A DNA stretch of 64,000 nt from Pseudomonadales bacterium (GCA_019090455.1 JAHRWA010000016.1:1-64000); one strand, 5' to 3'. Shown: positions 1 to 9,372, counted from the first letter of the stretch. A program made the numbers and translations. The notes: a model not told the origin generated them from the letters alone.

Positions 1-2
1 AA

Positions 3-221
3 AATATTAGGAGTGACAAGCGCGGCGCTATCGATACGGATTTGCCCTGCTCGCTTGAACGATTAAAAATAGAGCCTAAGCATTGGCTTTACCTCACGCA
101 ACATTTTGAGAGTCAATTTAAAACACTCGTCGGCACCGCTTTTCAAATAAAAGACGCTGCATCTAAATTCGGTTTCCAGCGCTCGCCTGGAATTAACAAT
201 AGTATTCAGCTCATCATCTAG
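3..221 (+). CDS. REP-associated tyrosine transposase, C-terminal end (partial)
   Basis: The reading frame is open from the left edge to a TAG at 219-221 and encodes the last 72 residues of a protein whose start lies outside the window. The translation contains DKRGAI, then LERLKIEP, HWLYLTQHFE and F..LVGTAF. This is the order seen at the C-terminus of the long Y1 (HUH) transposases associated with REP palindromes in gammaproteobacteria. These enzymes nick and rejoin single-stranded DNA, but the catalytic HUH and Tyr residues would lie upstream and are not visible. No REP palindrome or IS end was recognised next to the stop codon. The family call rests on pattern memory of this tail, so it is moderately sure. 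Whether the gene is intact cannot be judged. Confidence 0.6.
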   Translation, partial: NIRSDKRGAIDTDLPCSLERLKIEPKHWLYLTQHFESQFKTLVGTAFQIKDAASKFGFQRSPGINNSIQLII

Positions 222-466
222 AGCGGATCAACTAAGATTTACTTTCTATATTCTAACTTGGAAGAGTTAACCGTGTGCGCTCGCCGAGCGCTGTGGAGAC
301 TTACACCTGTTTTTATTCTGTGAGTTACACTTTCTAGTGGCAGCACCTACGGCAACGATAGTGTGATATGGGGGAGTCTGATTTCGTCAATCTGATTATT
401 TAGGATGGGTGTCCTATTTGTTACGGTGAATAAATTGTTTAATAACAATGGTATACGATAAAGTGG
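222..466. other. Intergenic DNA without a recognised gene
   Basis: This AT-rich spacer separates the transposase stop from the toxin-antitoxin promoter. I see no ORF with a ribosome site, no terminator hairpin with a T-tract and no transposon inverted repeat in it. Confidence 0.5.
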
Positions 467-524
467 TTGAGAAAATAAGAGTTTGTTGTATCATTACGTT
501 AAACAGTGTTAAACAACGTTTAAC
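467..524 (+). promoter_or_regulatory. Promoter and three-half-site operator of the toxin-antitoxin operon
   Basis: TTGAGA (467-472) and TATCAT (489-494), 16 bp apart, form a good sigma-70 promoter. Immediately downstream lie three copies of the same heptamer at an exact 10 bp step: GTTAAAC at 498-504, GTTAAAC at 508-514 and the inverted form GTTTAAC at 518-524. The last two form a perfect palindrome with a 3 bp spacer. Half-sites on one face of the helix over the expected transcription start are what an RHH antitoxin needs to repress its own operon cooperatively. The sites are seen directly; the binding is inferred. Confidence 0.7.
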
Positions 525-536
525 GAGGTGACGAAT

Positions 537-803
537 ATGTTAGGTGTTCGATTAGATGATGAGTTAGAGCAACGTCTTACAGCGCTTTCTGAAAAGACCA
601 ACCGCACTAAAAGCTATCACGCCAAAGAGGCGATTAAAGTGTACTTGGAAGAGAAGGAAAAGATTGCCGCTCGCAATGCGGAAACACTCGCACGATGGGA
701 AGCTTACAAGACGACTGGTGAAACAGTTGAGAATGAAAGCGTGATGAAATGGTTGGACTCTTGGGGAACGGATAGCGAAGAATCATGCCCACTCGACAAA
801 TAG
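537..803 (+). CDS. Ribbon-helix-helix antitoxin (RelB/ParD-like)
   Basis: This 88-residue protein starts MLGVRLDDELEQRLTAL, an N-terminal beta strand and helix typical of ribbon-helix-helix DNA-binding antitoxins. A second helix follows around KSYHAKEAIKVYL, and the C-terminal half is charged and helical, where such proteins wrap the toxin. I chose the ATG at 537 because GAGG (525-528) sits 8 nt upstream. An in-frame GTG at 528 would overlap that site and add only three residues. It overlaps the downstream ParE-like gene by 19 bp, the usual antitoxin-first arrangement that couples translation. It probably represses its own promoter through the GTTAAAC half-sites just upstream and neutralises the toxin by direct binding. 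The exact subfamily is not certain. Confidence 0.85.
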   Translation: MLGVRLDDELEQRLTALSEKTNRTKSYHAKEAIKVYLEEKEKIAARNAETLARWEAYKTTGETVENESVMKWLDSWGTDSEESCPLDK

Positions 804-1117
804 TTTGGTTACCGAAGGCGCTCCGAGATCTGGAGCGCCTTCGTTCATTTTTAAAAGACAAAAATCCGATAGCTGCGAGAAAAGCAGTTGACGTCATTAA
901 AAACGGCGTGAAGGAATTAAATAAGAATCCAAAAATTGGGTTGCCAGTGTCAGTAGAAGAAGGCGACGATCCCGAATTAACGTGGTTCCGCGATCTTTAC
1001 ATTAAGTTTGGCAATGGTAATTATGTGATACGGTATCGAGTCGATGAAGAGGAAGAAATAATATCGTCGACAATCGTTGTGATTGCTCAACTCTGGCATA
1101 GTAAAGAAGATCGATAA
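785..1117 (+). CDS. RelE/ParE-family toxin
   Basis: This 110-residue protein fits the ParE/RelE fold: an initial strand (QIVWLPKALRDLERL), two amphipathic helices (KNPIAARKAVDVI..GVKEL), a conserved segment around GLPV and TWFRDLYIKFGNGNYVIRYRV, and a final strand ending VVIAQLWHSKEDR. ParE members poison DNA gyrase and RelE members cleave mRNA in the ribosome. The closing WHSKEDR and the R-D-L-Y-I-x-F segment look more ParE-like, but the target cannot be assigned from sequence. It begins inside the antitoxin gene (19 bp overlap), so the two are co-translated. Location next to a transposase remnant suggests this edge of the window is a site of gene gain. Confidence 0.85.
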   Translation: MPTRQIVWLPKALRDLERLRSFLKDKNPIAARKAVDVIKNGVKELNKNPKIGLPVSVEEGDDPELTWFRDLYIKFGNGNYVIRYRVDEEEEIISSTIVVIAQLWHSKEDR

Positions 1118-1182
1118 CCACATAGTCCCCGCTTGTCACGAGCCCCGCATGCTACGCGGCAGAACAACCAGGGCACCCATAC

Positions 1183-1434
1183 TTAATACTTGCCCCGATC
1201 GTCAAATACTATATGTTCATACAGCTCTAGATGTTTAATCAAACAACCTATAACCCCCATGCCAAAACCCAGAAAATCACTCGTATCGATAGACGCAACG
1301 CCGTCAATGGATCGAAGACAAGCTGCTTTTCTTAGGCTCCGTCTTCGCGATAGATATTTGTGCTTTTTCAGTAATGAGTAATCATACCCATACTGTTCTG
1401 CATATTGATCAAGACACGGCACTAGAATGGTCAT
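1183..1434 (-). CDS. Possible small protein or decayed gene, unrecognised
   Basis: This frame encodes 83 residues starting MTILVPCLDQYAEQYGYDYSLL and ending HIVFDDRGKY, with a basic stretch (KHKYLSRRRSLRK) in the middle. The frame also stays open for five codons upstream of the ATG, back to a TGA, and there is no convincing ribosome site, so the ORF could be the remains of a longer gene. It lies downstream of nth on the same strand. Nothing in it allows a functional call. The rest of the gap between the ParE-like gene and nth holds no other supported feature. Confidence 0.25.
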   Translation of the reverse strand: MTILVPCLDQYAEQYGYDYSLLKKHKYLSRRRSLRKAACLRSIDGVASIDTSDFLGFGMGVIGCLIKHLELYEHIVFDDRGKY

Positions 1435-1493
1435 CCAGCGAACCCGAATTCAACTCTCTTGGTTTCAACTAGTAAGTGCAATCTACAATTTTT

Positions 1494-2129
1494 TTAATAT
1501 TCAGTCTTGTCTTTGAATTCACACAAATCTTCAATGGTACAAGCGCCACAGCGAGGTTTTCGGGCTGTACAGACATAGCGCCCATGGAGTATCAGCCAAT
1601 GATGAGCGTCGAGTATGAAATCCTTGGGGACGTGGCGAATGAGTTTTTTTTCCACGGCGAGTACATCTTTGCCTGGCGCAATTTTTGTTCGGTTTGAAAT
1701 TCTAAATATGTGAGTGTCCACCGCCATGGTGGGTTGATTGAAAGCCGTATTCAAAACTACGTTAGCCGTTTTTCTGCCGACTCCGGGTAGGGCTTCTAAT
1801 GCTGCACGAGTGGAGGGGACTTCTGATTCATGTAATTCCACTAGCATCTTGCAGGTGTTGATTACGTTCTTTGCTTTTGTATTGTAAAGGCCGATTGTCT
1901 TAATGTATTTTTTTAAACCCTCTACACCCAGCTTGGCCATCTTGTCGGGTGTACCGGCTTTTTTGTAAAGTGCTTCGGTGGCCTTGTTTACGCTGACGTC
2001 TGTCGCTTGAGCGGAGAGAATGACGGAAATCAATAGCTCGAAGTTGGAATTGTAATTCAATTCCGTTTGGGGATTTGGATTGTCTGCTTTAAGGCGCGTA
2101 AATATTTCGTAACGCTTGTCTGCATTCAT
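1494..2129 (-). CDS. nth: Endonuclease III, DNA glycosylase/AP lyase
   Basis: This enzyme removes oxidised pyrimidines from DNA and cleaves the resulting abasic site in base-excision repair. The 211-residue length matches the family. The helix-hairpin-helix LPGVGRKTANVV (residues 114-125) holds the catalytic lysine K120, and VDTH supplies the catalytic aspartate D138, the same numbering as E. coli Nth. Near the C-terminus four cysteines in C-x6-C-x2-C-x5-C spacing (CTARKPRC, GAC, TIEDLC) bind the [4Fe-4S] cluster. It is the last gene of the rnf block, 50 bp after rnfE on the same strand, an arrangement known from several gammaproteobacteria, so it is probably co-transcribed. No anomaly was seen. 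Confidence 0.97.
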   Translation of the reverse strand: MNADKRYEIFTRLKADNPNPQTELNYNSNFELLISVILSAQATDVSVNKATEALYKKAGTPDKMAKLGVEGLKKYIKTIGLYNTKAKNVINTCKMLVELHESEVPSTRAALEALPGVGRKTANVVLNTAFNQPTMAVDTHIFRISNRTKIAPGKDVLAVEKKLIRHVPKDFILDAHHWLILHGRYVCTARKPRCGACTIEDLCEFKDKTEY

Positions 2130-2179
2130 TGTTTTTCTGCGTGCCGTCTTTTCTGGATTTTAAGTTTGTCTGTGTGGGC

Positions 2180-2959
2180 TTAAGTAATCGTGCCGGTAAC
2201 GCGGACTCTGCGTCCGCTACTGGCTGTTTTGTTTTTTCTGGCGAGTTCGCGATCTTTCTGTTTTTTATCGATAATGTTTTTGATCGCCATAAGCAAGCCC
2301 AGTCCAATGAACGCACCAGGGGGTAGTACAGCAAAGAGAAAAGATTTGTAATCGGCTACTAAAACGAGAGTCCAGTCTTTTGCGAAATCTCCAAACAATA
2401 GATCCATGTCAGCGAATAACGTACCTTGTCCCACAATCTCTCGCATGCATCCCAGAAGGAAAAGGACTATCGCAAATCCGAGACCCGTAGTGATGCCGTC
2501 TATTAGGGAGGGGAGTACGCTGTTTTTTCTGGCAAAGGCTTCGGCTCTTCCCAACACTGCACAGTTGGTGACTATCAGTGGAATAAAAATGCCCAGTATT
2601 TCGTATAGCTCATAGGTGAACGCGTTCATTAACAATTCGATACAGGTTGTGACGGCGGCGATGATCATAACGAATGCGGGTAATCGAATCTCATCGGCTG
2701 CAAATCGGCGCACCATAGAAACTAAGACATTCGATCCGGCTAAGACAAGAGTGGTTGCCAGTCCCAAGGCTAAGGCGTTTACGACTGAATTAGAGACGGC
2801 AAGCAGAGGGCATAGGCCGAGTACTTGGACTAATGCGGCATTGTTTCCCCAGAGGCCATCGTAGGCGATTTTATTGTAATCAGTGGTGGGGGTCGCATCT
2901 GTATCGTCAGAAGCTTCTATGTCTGCAATGGATATGTCGGTAACGGAAATGTCAGTCAT
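2180..2959 (-). CDS. rnfE: Rnf complex membrane subunit RnfE/RsxE
   Basis: RnfE is one of two related six-helix membrane subunits (with RnfA) that form the core of the Rnf complex, which couples ferredoxin-NAD(H) electron transfer to ion movement across the inner membrane. Family signatures include [20 protein letters not shown] and [19 protein letters not shown]; the cysteines in LGLCP and TNCAVLG are the conserved pair thought to ligand an intramembrane iron-sulfur centre shared with RnfA. The 259-residue protein carries an extra acidic N-terminus of about 30 residues (repeats of TDIS followed by [10 protein letters not shown]) not usual in the family, and a basic C-terminal tail. It overlaps rnfG by 8 bp. 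Confidence 0.95.
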   Translation of the reverse strand: MTDISVTDISIADIEASDDTDATPTTDYNKIAYDGLWGNNAALVQVLGLCPLLAVSNSVVNALALGLATTLVLAGSNVLVSMVRRFAADEIRLPAFVMIIAAVTTCIELLMNAFTYELYEILGIFIPLIVTNCAVLGRAEAFARKNSVLPSLIDGITTGLGFAIVLFLLGCMREIVGQGTLFADMDLLFGDFAKDWTLVLVADYKSFLFAVLPPGAFIGLGLLMAIKNIIDKKQKDRELARKNKTASSGRRVRVTGTIT

Positions 2960-3632
2960 TTGGATTTACCTCGCCAGTACGATTGGAGGTGTCAAAAGTA
3001 TTGTCGTTTATCATTGCTGTGTCGTTAAACACATTTGATTTCTCAGCTTCAAAATACTGCAATGTATTGTGCACCGCTTTCACCACGGCTCTGGGTGTAA
3101 TGGTTGCGCCAGTAAAGGAGTCAAAGTCGCCGCCGTCTTTTTTAACCCCCCAACCACTCTCTTTTGGGTTGTTTAGCGATGTTCCTGTAAATCCTAATAT
3201 CCACTCGGATTTTTTGAGTTCAATTTTGTCTCCTAGGCCGGGAGTTTCTTTATGGGGAGGAATGACGCGAACACCCGCGATAGTGCCATCAGCATAGACG
3301 CCAATTAATAAATTAATCGGGCCTCCGTATCCTTCCGGTGCCGTGACGGGGAACACCGCAGCAACGGGACCTTCACTGTTGCGAGCCAAATAGGCGGTAA
3401 AATCTTTTTTGTTGCCTAAGGAGCCGGCCGCTATCGTTGTCGTTTCCGCTAACATATTGTTGCTGTGACTCGTCTTTGGAACGACCTCATACAGGGCTTT
3501 TTCTAATGCCGCAATTCGATTGAGTTCTATCTTGCCTTTAGTCATTTCGTACGTGGCGACGCACAACCCTGTTGATACTATTGCGAACAGAGCGAGAAGA
3601 ATGCTGTCTTTTGAAATGGCATTTCCCAACAT
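2952..3632 (-). CDS. rnfG: Rnf complex subunit RnfG, covalent FMN carrier
   Basis: RnfG is a membrane-anchored periplasmic flavoprotein that passes electrons within the Rnf complex. The 226-residue protein has one N-terminal membrane helix (about residues 8-28) and an FMN-binding domain. The motif D-S-F-T-G-A-T-I-T (171-179) is the ApbE flavinylation site, with T177 the expected FMN-linked residue. [12 protein letters not shown] and PGLGDKI are further family signatures. Covalent FMN requires an ApbE transferase, and one is encoded at 25692-26663. The gene lies 2 bp after rnfD and overlaps rnfE, so translation is coupled. Confidence 0.95.
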   Translation of the reverse strand: MLGNAISKDSILLALFAIVSTGLCVATYEMTKGKIELNRIAALEKALYEVVPKTSHSNNMLAETTTIAAGSLGNKKDFTAYLARNSEGPVAAVFPVTAPEGYGGPINLLIGVYADGTIAGVRVIPPHKETPGLGDKIELKKSEWILGFTGTSLNNPKESGWGVKKDGGDFDSFTGATITPRAVVKAVHNTLQYFEAEKSNVFNDTAMINDNTFDTSNRTGEVNPND

Positions 3633-3634
3633 GA

Positions 3635-4708
3635 TCAGTTAGCTCCCTTCTGTTTTTGGCCTACCTTTTTATGCCCGTATGTTCGAGGTTGAACATAGTA
3701 ATCAATGGTGGGAGCACATAAATTCATGAGGAGTACTGCAAAGGCAACGGCATCGGGGTAGCCGCCCCAGACTCGAATAATATAGATTAATGCACCTATG
3801 CCGAAGCCATAAATAAGGCGTCCAATATTGCTGGTAGCGGCGCTCACGGGATCGGTTGCGATAAAAAAAGCACCGAGCATGGTTCCGCCACTGAGCAGAT
3901 GAAAACTGACGGGACCAAAAGAGTTGTTAAACCAGTGAGAGAGGAATGAAAATAAGCAGAGGGCTGAGAGATAAGCCACAGGAATGTGCCAGGTAATTAT
4001 ATTTCGGGCTATTAAGTATAGCCCCCCAAGCAAAAAGCCGAGATTTACAAAAGCCCAACCTTTACCGATAGTGATCCCGTAAAATTCGCCAAACACTGGG
4101 CTTTCAACTGCTGCGCCAAAAGTCAGTGCGTTGCGAGATGCTGTTTTTAATGTATCCAGTGGCGTGGCCATGGTAAAGGCATCGATGCTTTCGCCATTGA
4201 TGTTACTAGTGAAAATTGCTGATAGCGCAGCATAAAAATCAAGTTCACTGTGGCGTGCGCCGTCTACCTCTAAAGCCGGTAACCAGGAGGTCATTTCTAC
4301 GGGATAGGACACTAGCATTAACGCATAACCAATCATGGCGGGATTGAAGGGGTTGTAACCCATTCCGCCATAGAGGTGTTTTGCGATAATAATGGCGAAG
4401 CTGACGGCTACTAGGGTTAACCACCAGGGCGCGGTGGGGGGTATGGCTATTGCCAATAGAATGGCGGTTACCACGGCGCTGTAGTCTGACAAGTAGAAGA
4501 GAATAGGTTTTTTTCGCAGTTTAAGAACCAGTGCTTCACTGAATAAGGCAACGGTTATCGCCAAGGCAATATTGATTAAGGTACCCCAGCCAAAAAAATA
4601 GGTAAGGGCTGCGACTCCCGGAATAGTGGCGTAGATAACCTGTCGCATAAACGCGCCGGTATTGCCGGGAGCTTGTGAATGAGGTGAGGTGATGGAGAGT
4701 AATGCCAT
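3635..4708 (-). CDS. rnfD: Rnf complex membrane subunit RnfD
   Basis: RnfD is an NqrB-like polytopic inner-membrane subunit that carries FMN on a threonine and sits between the cytoplasmic RnfB/RnfC and the periplasmic RnfG. The 357-residue protein has about nine hydrophobic helices. The flavinylation site is DAFTMATPLDTLKT, with T182 in ATPL the expected attachment residue. GGMGYNPFNPAMIGYA and GGTMLGAFFIATDPVSAATS are strong family signatures. It begins 2 bp after the rnfC stop, which fits tight operon packing. Confidence 0.95.
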   Translation of the reverse strand: MALLSITSPHSQAPGNTGAFMRQVIYATIPGVAALTYFFGWGTLINIALAITVALFSEALVLKLRKKPILFYLSDYSAVVTAILLAIAIPPTAPWWLTLVAVSFAIIIAKHLYGGMGYNPFNPAMIGYALMLVSYPVEMTSWLPALEVDGARHSELDFYAALSAIFTSNINGESIDAFTMATPLDTLKTASRNALTFGAAVESPVFGEFYGITIGKGWAFVNLGFLLGGLYLIARNIITWHIPVAYLSALCLFSFLSHWFNNSFGPVSFHLLSGGTMLGAFFIATDPVSAATSNIGRLIYGFGIGALIYIIRVWGGYPDAVAFAVLLMNLCAPTIDYYVQPRTYGHKKVGQKQKGAN

Positions 4709-4710
4709 GG

Positions 4711-6528
4711 TTAAGTCTGTTTCTCCGAAGTCTCAGTGTCTTTGGTCTTTTCTGTATTGGTAATAGGAGGGGTAACGGTAATGGGGGAGCTAGATTTTTC
4801 TTTAAATGCCTTGAAAGCGTTTTGAGCTTTTTCCGCTTTTTCTTTCAGTCGCTCTACTTTGGCACGATGAGCTTCAAGTTGTTCTTTTTGTTCGTCGCCA
4901 GCGGTACTTTCGGCAACGGCTAAGGCTTTTTCTGCGTCTTTCCATAACTTTGTCGATTTGGCCATTGCTGTTTTAAGAATTTTTAAGGCGTCGTCGGACT
5001 TGTTGGCCGGCTCGGCATCGGACGCTGTTCCCTGCGCGGCTTCCTCTGCGGCCTTTTTGGCTTTGGCGGCTTTTGCCTTTGCTGATTTTTCTGCTCTCGC
5101 TTTACGTTTCGCTTCTTTCGCAGCGGCTTCCTTAGCTAAGCGATCTTCCCTGGCTTCAAATCGTTGCTTCGCTTGATCAGATTTTACCGATTCACTTTCC
5201 TGTTTCTTTATTTCACCTTTGGCATATCGAAAGTACTGAACCAGTGGGATGTTGCTGGGACAGACATAGGAGCATGCGCCGCATTCAATACAATCGGATA
5301 AGTTGTACTGCTGCACTTTTTCTAACTCTTTACTGCGTGAGTACCAGAACAATTGCTGCGGTAATAGTTGCATCGGGCAGGCTTGGGTGCAGGTGCCGCA
5401 TCGGATGCAAGCTTGCTCAGGATTTTGTAAAGGCAGCTCTTCTTCAGTCGATGCGATGAGGCAGTTGGTAGACTTGATGAGCGGTATTTCGGTGCTATGT
5501 AAAGTGAACCCCATCATTGGCCCACCCATAATCAGGCGGGATAATTGACTACCATCGACCCCTGCGTGTTGTAGTAAATGGGCCACTGAGGTGCCAATTC
5601 GCGCCCAAACATTACCTGGGTTTTTGATCGCGCCGCCAGTTAAGGTAGTCACGCGTTGTATGAGAGGTTCGCCCTTTACGACAGCTTGATACACCGCGTA
5701 AGCAGTCCCGGTATTCTGGCAAACCACGCCCACTTCTGCGGGAATTGATCCCGAAGGGACTTCTCTACCGGTGAGGATTTGTATTAACTGTTTTTCACTA
5801 CCGGATGGGTATTTAGTGGGGACGGTGACGACTGTTATTTCAGGGCCGTTATTTATCTTACGAGCCGCTTCACTCATTGCAGAGATGGCTTCTGGTTTGT
5901 TGTCCTCAATGCCCATGAGAATGGTTTTAGGGTTCACCAGTCTCGCGATAATTTGAATCCCTAAGATGATCTCATCGGCGCGTTCTCGCATTAACATATC
6001 ATCTGCGGTGATATAGGGTTCGCACTCAACGGCATTGATGACGAGAGTGTCTATCACGGTTTTGGGAGGAGGTGATAATTTGACGATTGTAGGGAAGCCT
6101 GCGCCTCCCATTCCAGTAATGCCTGCGTCGCGAATATGCTCTCGTAAATCGTCAAGTGTAGCCGTTAGTGGGTTTTCAACGCCTTGGTGATCGATCCATT
6201 GGTCTTTGCCATCAGTTTCGATTACAACGCAGGTGCCATCAATTTGCGAAGGATGCTGTACGGTTCTTGGCCCAATTTCAATGACGGTTCCAGAAGAAGA
6301 GGCATGGATAGGCGTGCTGACAAATCCATGGGCATTCGCGATTTTTTGGCCCTTTAATACGTGGTCTCCCACCTTGACCAGTGCTTTTGCCGGTGCACCG
6401 ATGTGCTGTTGAAGTGGAATAATCAGCCTCTTTGGCAGATCGATTTCGCTAATGGGGCTTAGTGTGGAAATTGATTTTCGTTGGGGCGGGTGAATGCCTC
6501 CTGGGAAATCCCGTATTCGGTGGCTCAC
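4711..6528 (-). CDS. rnfC: Rnf complex NADH-oxidising subunit RnfC
   Basis: RnfC is the peripheral cytoplasmic subunit that binds NADH and FMN and relays electrons through two [4Fe-4S] clusters. The 605-residue protein starts with the Rnf-type N-terminal domain (GGIHPP, then IPLQQHIGAPA), followed by the glycine-rich nucleotide region GMGGAGFPT and the ligand sets CIRCGTCTQACP and CIECGACSYVCP. The last 160 or so residues are a long Ala/Lys/Glu-rich coiled coil of variable length in this family. The start is GTG in the sequence TAGTG, which overlaps the rnfB stop by one base; GAGG lies about 8 nt upstream. Translational coupling to rnfB is therefore likely. Confidence 0.95.
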   Translation of the reverse strand: MSHRIRDFPGGIHPPQRKSISTLSPISEIDLPKRLIIPLQQHIGAPAKALVKVGDHVLKGQKIANAHGFVSTPIHASSSGTVIEIGPRTVQHPSQIDGTCVVIETDGKDQWIDHQGVENPLTATLDDLREHIRDAGITGMGGAGFPTIVKLSPPPKTVIDTLVINAVECEPYITADDMLMRERADEIILGIQIIARLVNPKTILMGIEDNKPEAISAMSEAARKINNGPEITVVTVPTKYPSGSEKQLIQILTGREVPSGSIPAEVGVVCQNTGTAYAVYQAVVKGEPLIQRVTTLTGGAIKNPGNVWARIGTSVAHLLQHAGVDGSQLSRLIMGGPMMGFTLHSTEIPLIKSTNCLIASTEEELPLQNPEQACIRCGTCTQACPMQLLPQQLFWYSRSKELEKVQQYNLSDCIECGACSYVCPSNIPLVQYFRYAKGEIKKQESESVKSDQAKQRFEAREDRLAKEAAAKEAKRKARAEKSAKAKAAKAKKAAEEAAQGTASDAEPANKSDDALKILKTAMAKSTKLWKDAEKALAVAESTAGDEQKEQLEAHRAKVERLKEKAEKAQNAFKAFKEKSSSPITVTPPITNTEKTKDTETSEKQT

Positions 6529-7106
6529 TAGAGTGTCCTCACTGAAATCATTTGAGGCACGCCATCCGATCCATTGGGTTTAGTCCAGATCCAATCTTGC
6601 TGTGTTTCTTTGACGGGCTCTAAAATAATGCAATCCACAGGGCAGGGTTCTAGGCATAAGTCGCAGCCAGTACATTCGTCTTCAATGACGGTATGCATCT
6701 TTTTAGCGGCTCCCAAAATAGCGTCGACAGGGCAGGCCTGAATGCACTTGGTACAACCGATGCACTCTTCTTCTATGATGATGGCGACTTTCTTAACCTC
6801 TGAGACTTCGCCGCTTTCCTCATCTAATTCGATGACATCTCTATTGAGTAGGTCGGAAAGCTCAACGATAGTATCTTCACCCCCTGGCGGGCATCGATTA
6901 TGAAGCTCGCCCGCAGCGATAGCTTCGGCATAAGGTTTACAACCTGGGTGGCCGCATTGGCCGCATTGAGTTTGAGGCAGTATTGAGTTGATTTGATCCA
7001 CGACAGGATCTTCATCAACTTCAAATCGAATAGAGGCAAAGCCCAATACAGCACCAAATATAGCGCCCATCACGAGCAGGGCAAGAATGGCAAATACGCC
7101 TGTCAT
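6528..7106 (-). CDS. rnfB: Rnf complex ferredoxin-like subunit RnfB
   Basis: RnfB accepts electrons from, or gives them to, soluble ferredoxin at the cytoplasmic face. The 192-residue protein has an N-terminal membrane helix (about residues 3-24), a Fe4 domain with C48, C51, C56 and C72 (CGQCGHPGC and a later C), and two ferredoxin-type clusters ([14 protein letters not shown] and [14 protein letters not shown]). The length matches the short gammaproteobacterial form rather than the long clostridial one. The stop overlaps the rnfC GTG start. Confidence 0.95.
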   Translation of the reverse strand: MTGVFAILALLVMGAIFGAVLGFASIRFEVDEDPVVDQINSILPQTQCGQCGHPGCKPYAEAIAAGELHNRCPPGGEDTIVELSDLLNRDVIELDEESGEVSEVKKVAIIIEEECIGCTKCIQACPVDAILGAAKKMHTVIEDECTGCDLCLEPCPVDCIILEPVKETQQDWIWTKPNGSDGVPQMISVRTL

Positions 7107-7151
7107 TCAGTTTTCTCCAGCTTTTCTAAATCGAGGGGATTTGAGTCAATC

Positions 7152-7754
7152 TCAGAGAGCAGTAAGCCCCGTAAATCCCATAAATGCTAAGGACATCAGT
7201 CCGGCGGTAATCATGGCGATGGATGGACCTTTGAAGGGTTCTGGTACATCGGCGACAGTGATGCGCTCACGCATGGCAGCAAATAACACGAGTACCAAGG
7301 AAAATCCGATTGCGGCTCCAAAACCATAGATAGCGGAATCGAAAAGGGAATCTGTGCCTTTTTTTACGTTTAATAGAGCTACCCCTAACACCGCACAATT
7401 ACTGGTAATTAAGGGCAGGAATACGCCCAATACACGATGTAGTAACGGACTCGTTTTTTTGACGAACATTTCAGTAAATTGCACGGTGACCGCGATGACC
7501 AAAATAAAGGCGAGTGTTTTTAAGAACTCAACATCGAGAGGAACGAGTATGTAGGTGTAGGTCAAATACGCGAGTATAGATGACAGAGTGAGTACAAAAG
7601 TGGTGGCGAGAGACATGCCCATAGCGGTCTCAAGTTTATTTGAGACCCCCATAAATGGGCACAAACCAAGAAATTGGACCAGCACGAAATTATTGACCAA
7701 TACTGTGCTGAGCAGTATGACCACAAATCCAGGTACCGTCACTTCCATACGCAA
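7152..7754 (-). CDS. rnfA: Rnf complex membrane subunit RnfA/RsxA
   Basis: RnfA pairs with RnfE as the inverted-topology membrane core of the Rnf complex. The 200-residue protein shows six hydrophobic helices and the signatures [18 protein letters not shown] and [17 protein letters not shown], which include the conserved cysteines of the LGLCP and NCAVLG loops. The family is usually about 193 residues. The start used here (MRMEV) may be two codons early, since M3 is also possible. It is the first rnf gene, 45 bp before rnfB and about 50 bp after the SulP gene, so the promoter may lie either in that short gap or upstream of the transporter. Confidence 0.95.
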   Translation of the reverse strand: MRMEVTVPGFVVILLSTVLVNNFVLVQFLGLCPFMGVSNKLETAMGMSLATTFVLTLSSILAYLTYTYILVPLDVEFLKTLAFILVIAVTVQFTEMFVKKTSPLLHRVLGVFLPLITSNCAVLGVALLNVKKGTDSLFDSAIYGFGAAIGFSLVLVLFAAMRERITVADVPEPFKGPSIAMITAGLMSLAFMGFTGLTAL

Positions 7755-7806
7755 CCTTCCGTTTTGCTAGCAAAATACGCGGAGGAGCATACCATAAGCA
7801 AAGATC

Positions 7807-9372
7807 CTAGCCTAAGCTATTCATCGCCACTGAATATTTGGGATCTTCGATTACGTTGACCTCTACGAGGTTACCAGCTTTTTTCAGAAGCTTTTTACAT
7901 TCCGCACTCAGGTGCAATAAATGTAGCTTCTTTCCTGCGGCCTCATATTTATCTGCCAGAGCATCAATCGTTTCCAAACCCGAATGATCGCAGACTCGAG
8001 AGTGGGAGAAATCAATGATGACCTCAGCTTTATCTTCGGAGGGAGTAAACTGCTCAATGAAATGAGTCGTAGAGCCGAAGAATAAAGGACCTGTTACGGA
8101 ATAAACGGTTGAGCCGTCCAACTCTTCTTGGCGAGAGACTTGAACGTGCTTTGCGTGTTCCCAAGCAAACACAAGGGCCGAAACGATAACACCGACAACA
8201 ACCGCGACTGCAAGGTCAGTGGCCACTGTCACCCCAGAAACGAGCACTAATACAAAAGCGTCGCTGGGAGGGATCTTGCCCATGATTCGGAAGCTACTCC
8301 ATTCGAAGGTTCCGAGTACGACAATAAACATAACCCCGACTAAGGCGGCTACGGGAATTTGCTCGATCAGTGACGATGCAAACAGAATAAACCCGAGTAG
8401 ACATAATGCTGCGGTGATTCCTGATAAACGGCCGCGACCACCCGAATTAACGTTGATCATACTTTGACCTATCATGGCGCAGCCACCCATACCACCGAAC
8501 ATGCCAGTGACTGAATTGGCGACACCTTGTGCGATGCATTCTTTGTTGCCCTTACCGCGAGTATTGGTCACTTCATCCACTAAGCGTAAGGTTAGTAATG
8601 ACTCAATTAACCCGATGGCCGCCAAAATGATGGAATAGGGCAATATGATGAAAAGGGTTTCTAAAGTAAATGGCACCGAGGGGATATGAAATGAAGGTAA
8701 TCCACCTGAAATAGAAGCAATGTCGCCTACCACTTTAGTATTCAAGTCTAGTCCCCAGACCAGCCCGCTGACGACGATGATGGCTGCCAGAGATGAGGGA
8801 ATCGCTTTTGTTAGGCGAGGAAGGAATTTGATGATAACCATTGTGAGTAGAATCAAACCTAGCATGGTAGACAGTATGTTTTTCTCTAGCCATGCAATAT
8901 CTAAAATACTACCTTCCCATGTTGTTCCGGTAAGCCAGCCTGGCTCGCCAGCGACACCGAATTGACTGAGTTGCGAGAGGAAGATAACGATTGCAAGGCC
9001 ATTAACAAAACCTAACATCACGGGGTGTGGGACCATACGAATGAATTTGCCCAGTTTCATGACACCGGCTGCCATTTGAATTATTCCCATCAGAACAACC
9101 GTGACAAAGAGGTATTCAACACCATGATCAGCTACCAAGCTGACCATCACTACGGCTAATGCGCCGGTCGCACCGGAAATCATGCCAGGTCGACCGCCAA
9201 TAACGGCAGTGATTAGCCCCACCATAAAGGCGGCATACAGGGCAACTAATGGGTCAACACCCGCTACAAATGCGAAGGCAACGGCTTCGGGTACTAATGC
9301 GAGTGCGACGGTAAGTCCTGATAAAATATCGTTTTTAATACTGATACGGCGGCTTTGTTGGAACTCAAACAT
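7807..9372 (-). CDS. SulP-family anion transporter with STAS domain
   Basis: This 521-residue protein has the SulP architecture: about 12-14 hydrophobic helices over residues 15-410, then a cytoplasmic STAS domain. Signatures are [23 protein letters not shown] near the N-terminus, the [17 protein letters not shown] loop, and [15 protein letters not shown]. In the STAS part, [20 protein letters not shown] holds the serine-containing loop. Members carry sulfate, bicarbonate or dicarboxylates with Na+ or H+, and the substrate cannot be read from sequence. The subgroup with G-x-F-G-G-M-G-G-C is often annotated as Na+-dependent bicarbonate (BicA-like) or sulfate carriers. It directly precedes rnfA on the same strand. 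A link to an Rnf-made ion gradient is possible but speculative. Confidence 0.9.
   Translation of the reverse strand: MFEFQQSRRISIKNDILSGLTVALALVPEAVAFAFVAGVDPLVALYAAFMVGLITAVIGGRPGMISGATGALAVVMVSLVADHGVEYLFVTVVLMGIIQMAAGVMKLGKFIRMVPHPVMLGFVNGLAIVIFLSQLSQFGVAGEPGWLTGTTWEGSILDIAWLEKNILSTMLGLILLTMVIIKFLPRLTKAIPSSLAAIIVVSGLVWGLDLNTKVVGDIASISGGLPSFHIPSVPFTLETLFIILPYSIILAAIGLIESLLTLRLVDEVTNTRGKGNKECIAQGVANSVTGMFGGMGGCAMIGQSMINVNSGGRGRLSGITAALCLLGFILFASSLIEQIPVAALVGVMFIVVLGTFEWSSFRIMGKIPPSDAFVLVLVSGVTVATDLAVAVVVGVIVSALVFAWEHAKHVQVSRQEELDGSTVYSVTGPLFFGSTTHFIEQFTPSEDKAEVIIDFSHSRVCDHSGLETIDALADKYEAAGKKLHLLHLSAECKKLLKKAGNLVEVNVIEDPKYSVAMNSLG

Noticed and set aside
1-1117. Complete insertion sequence or genomic island at the left edge
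   Set aside because: Only the transposase C-terminus is visible and no inverted repeats, target duplication or integrase were seen.
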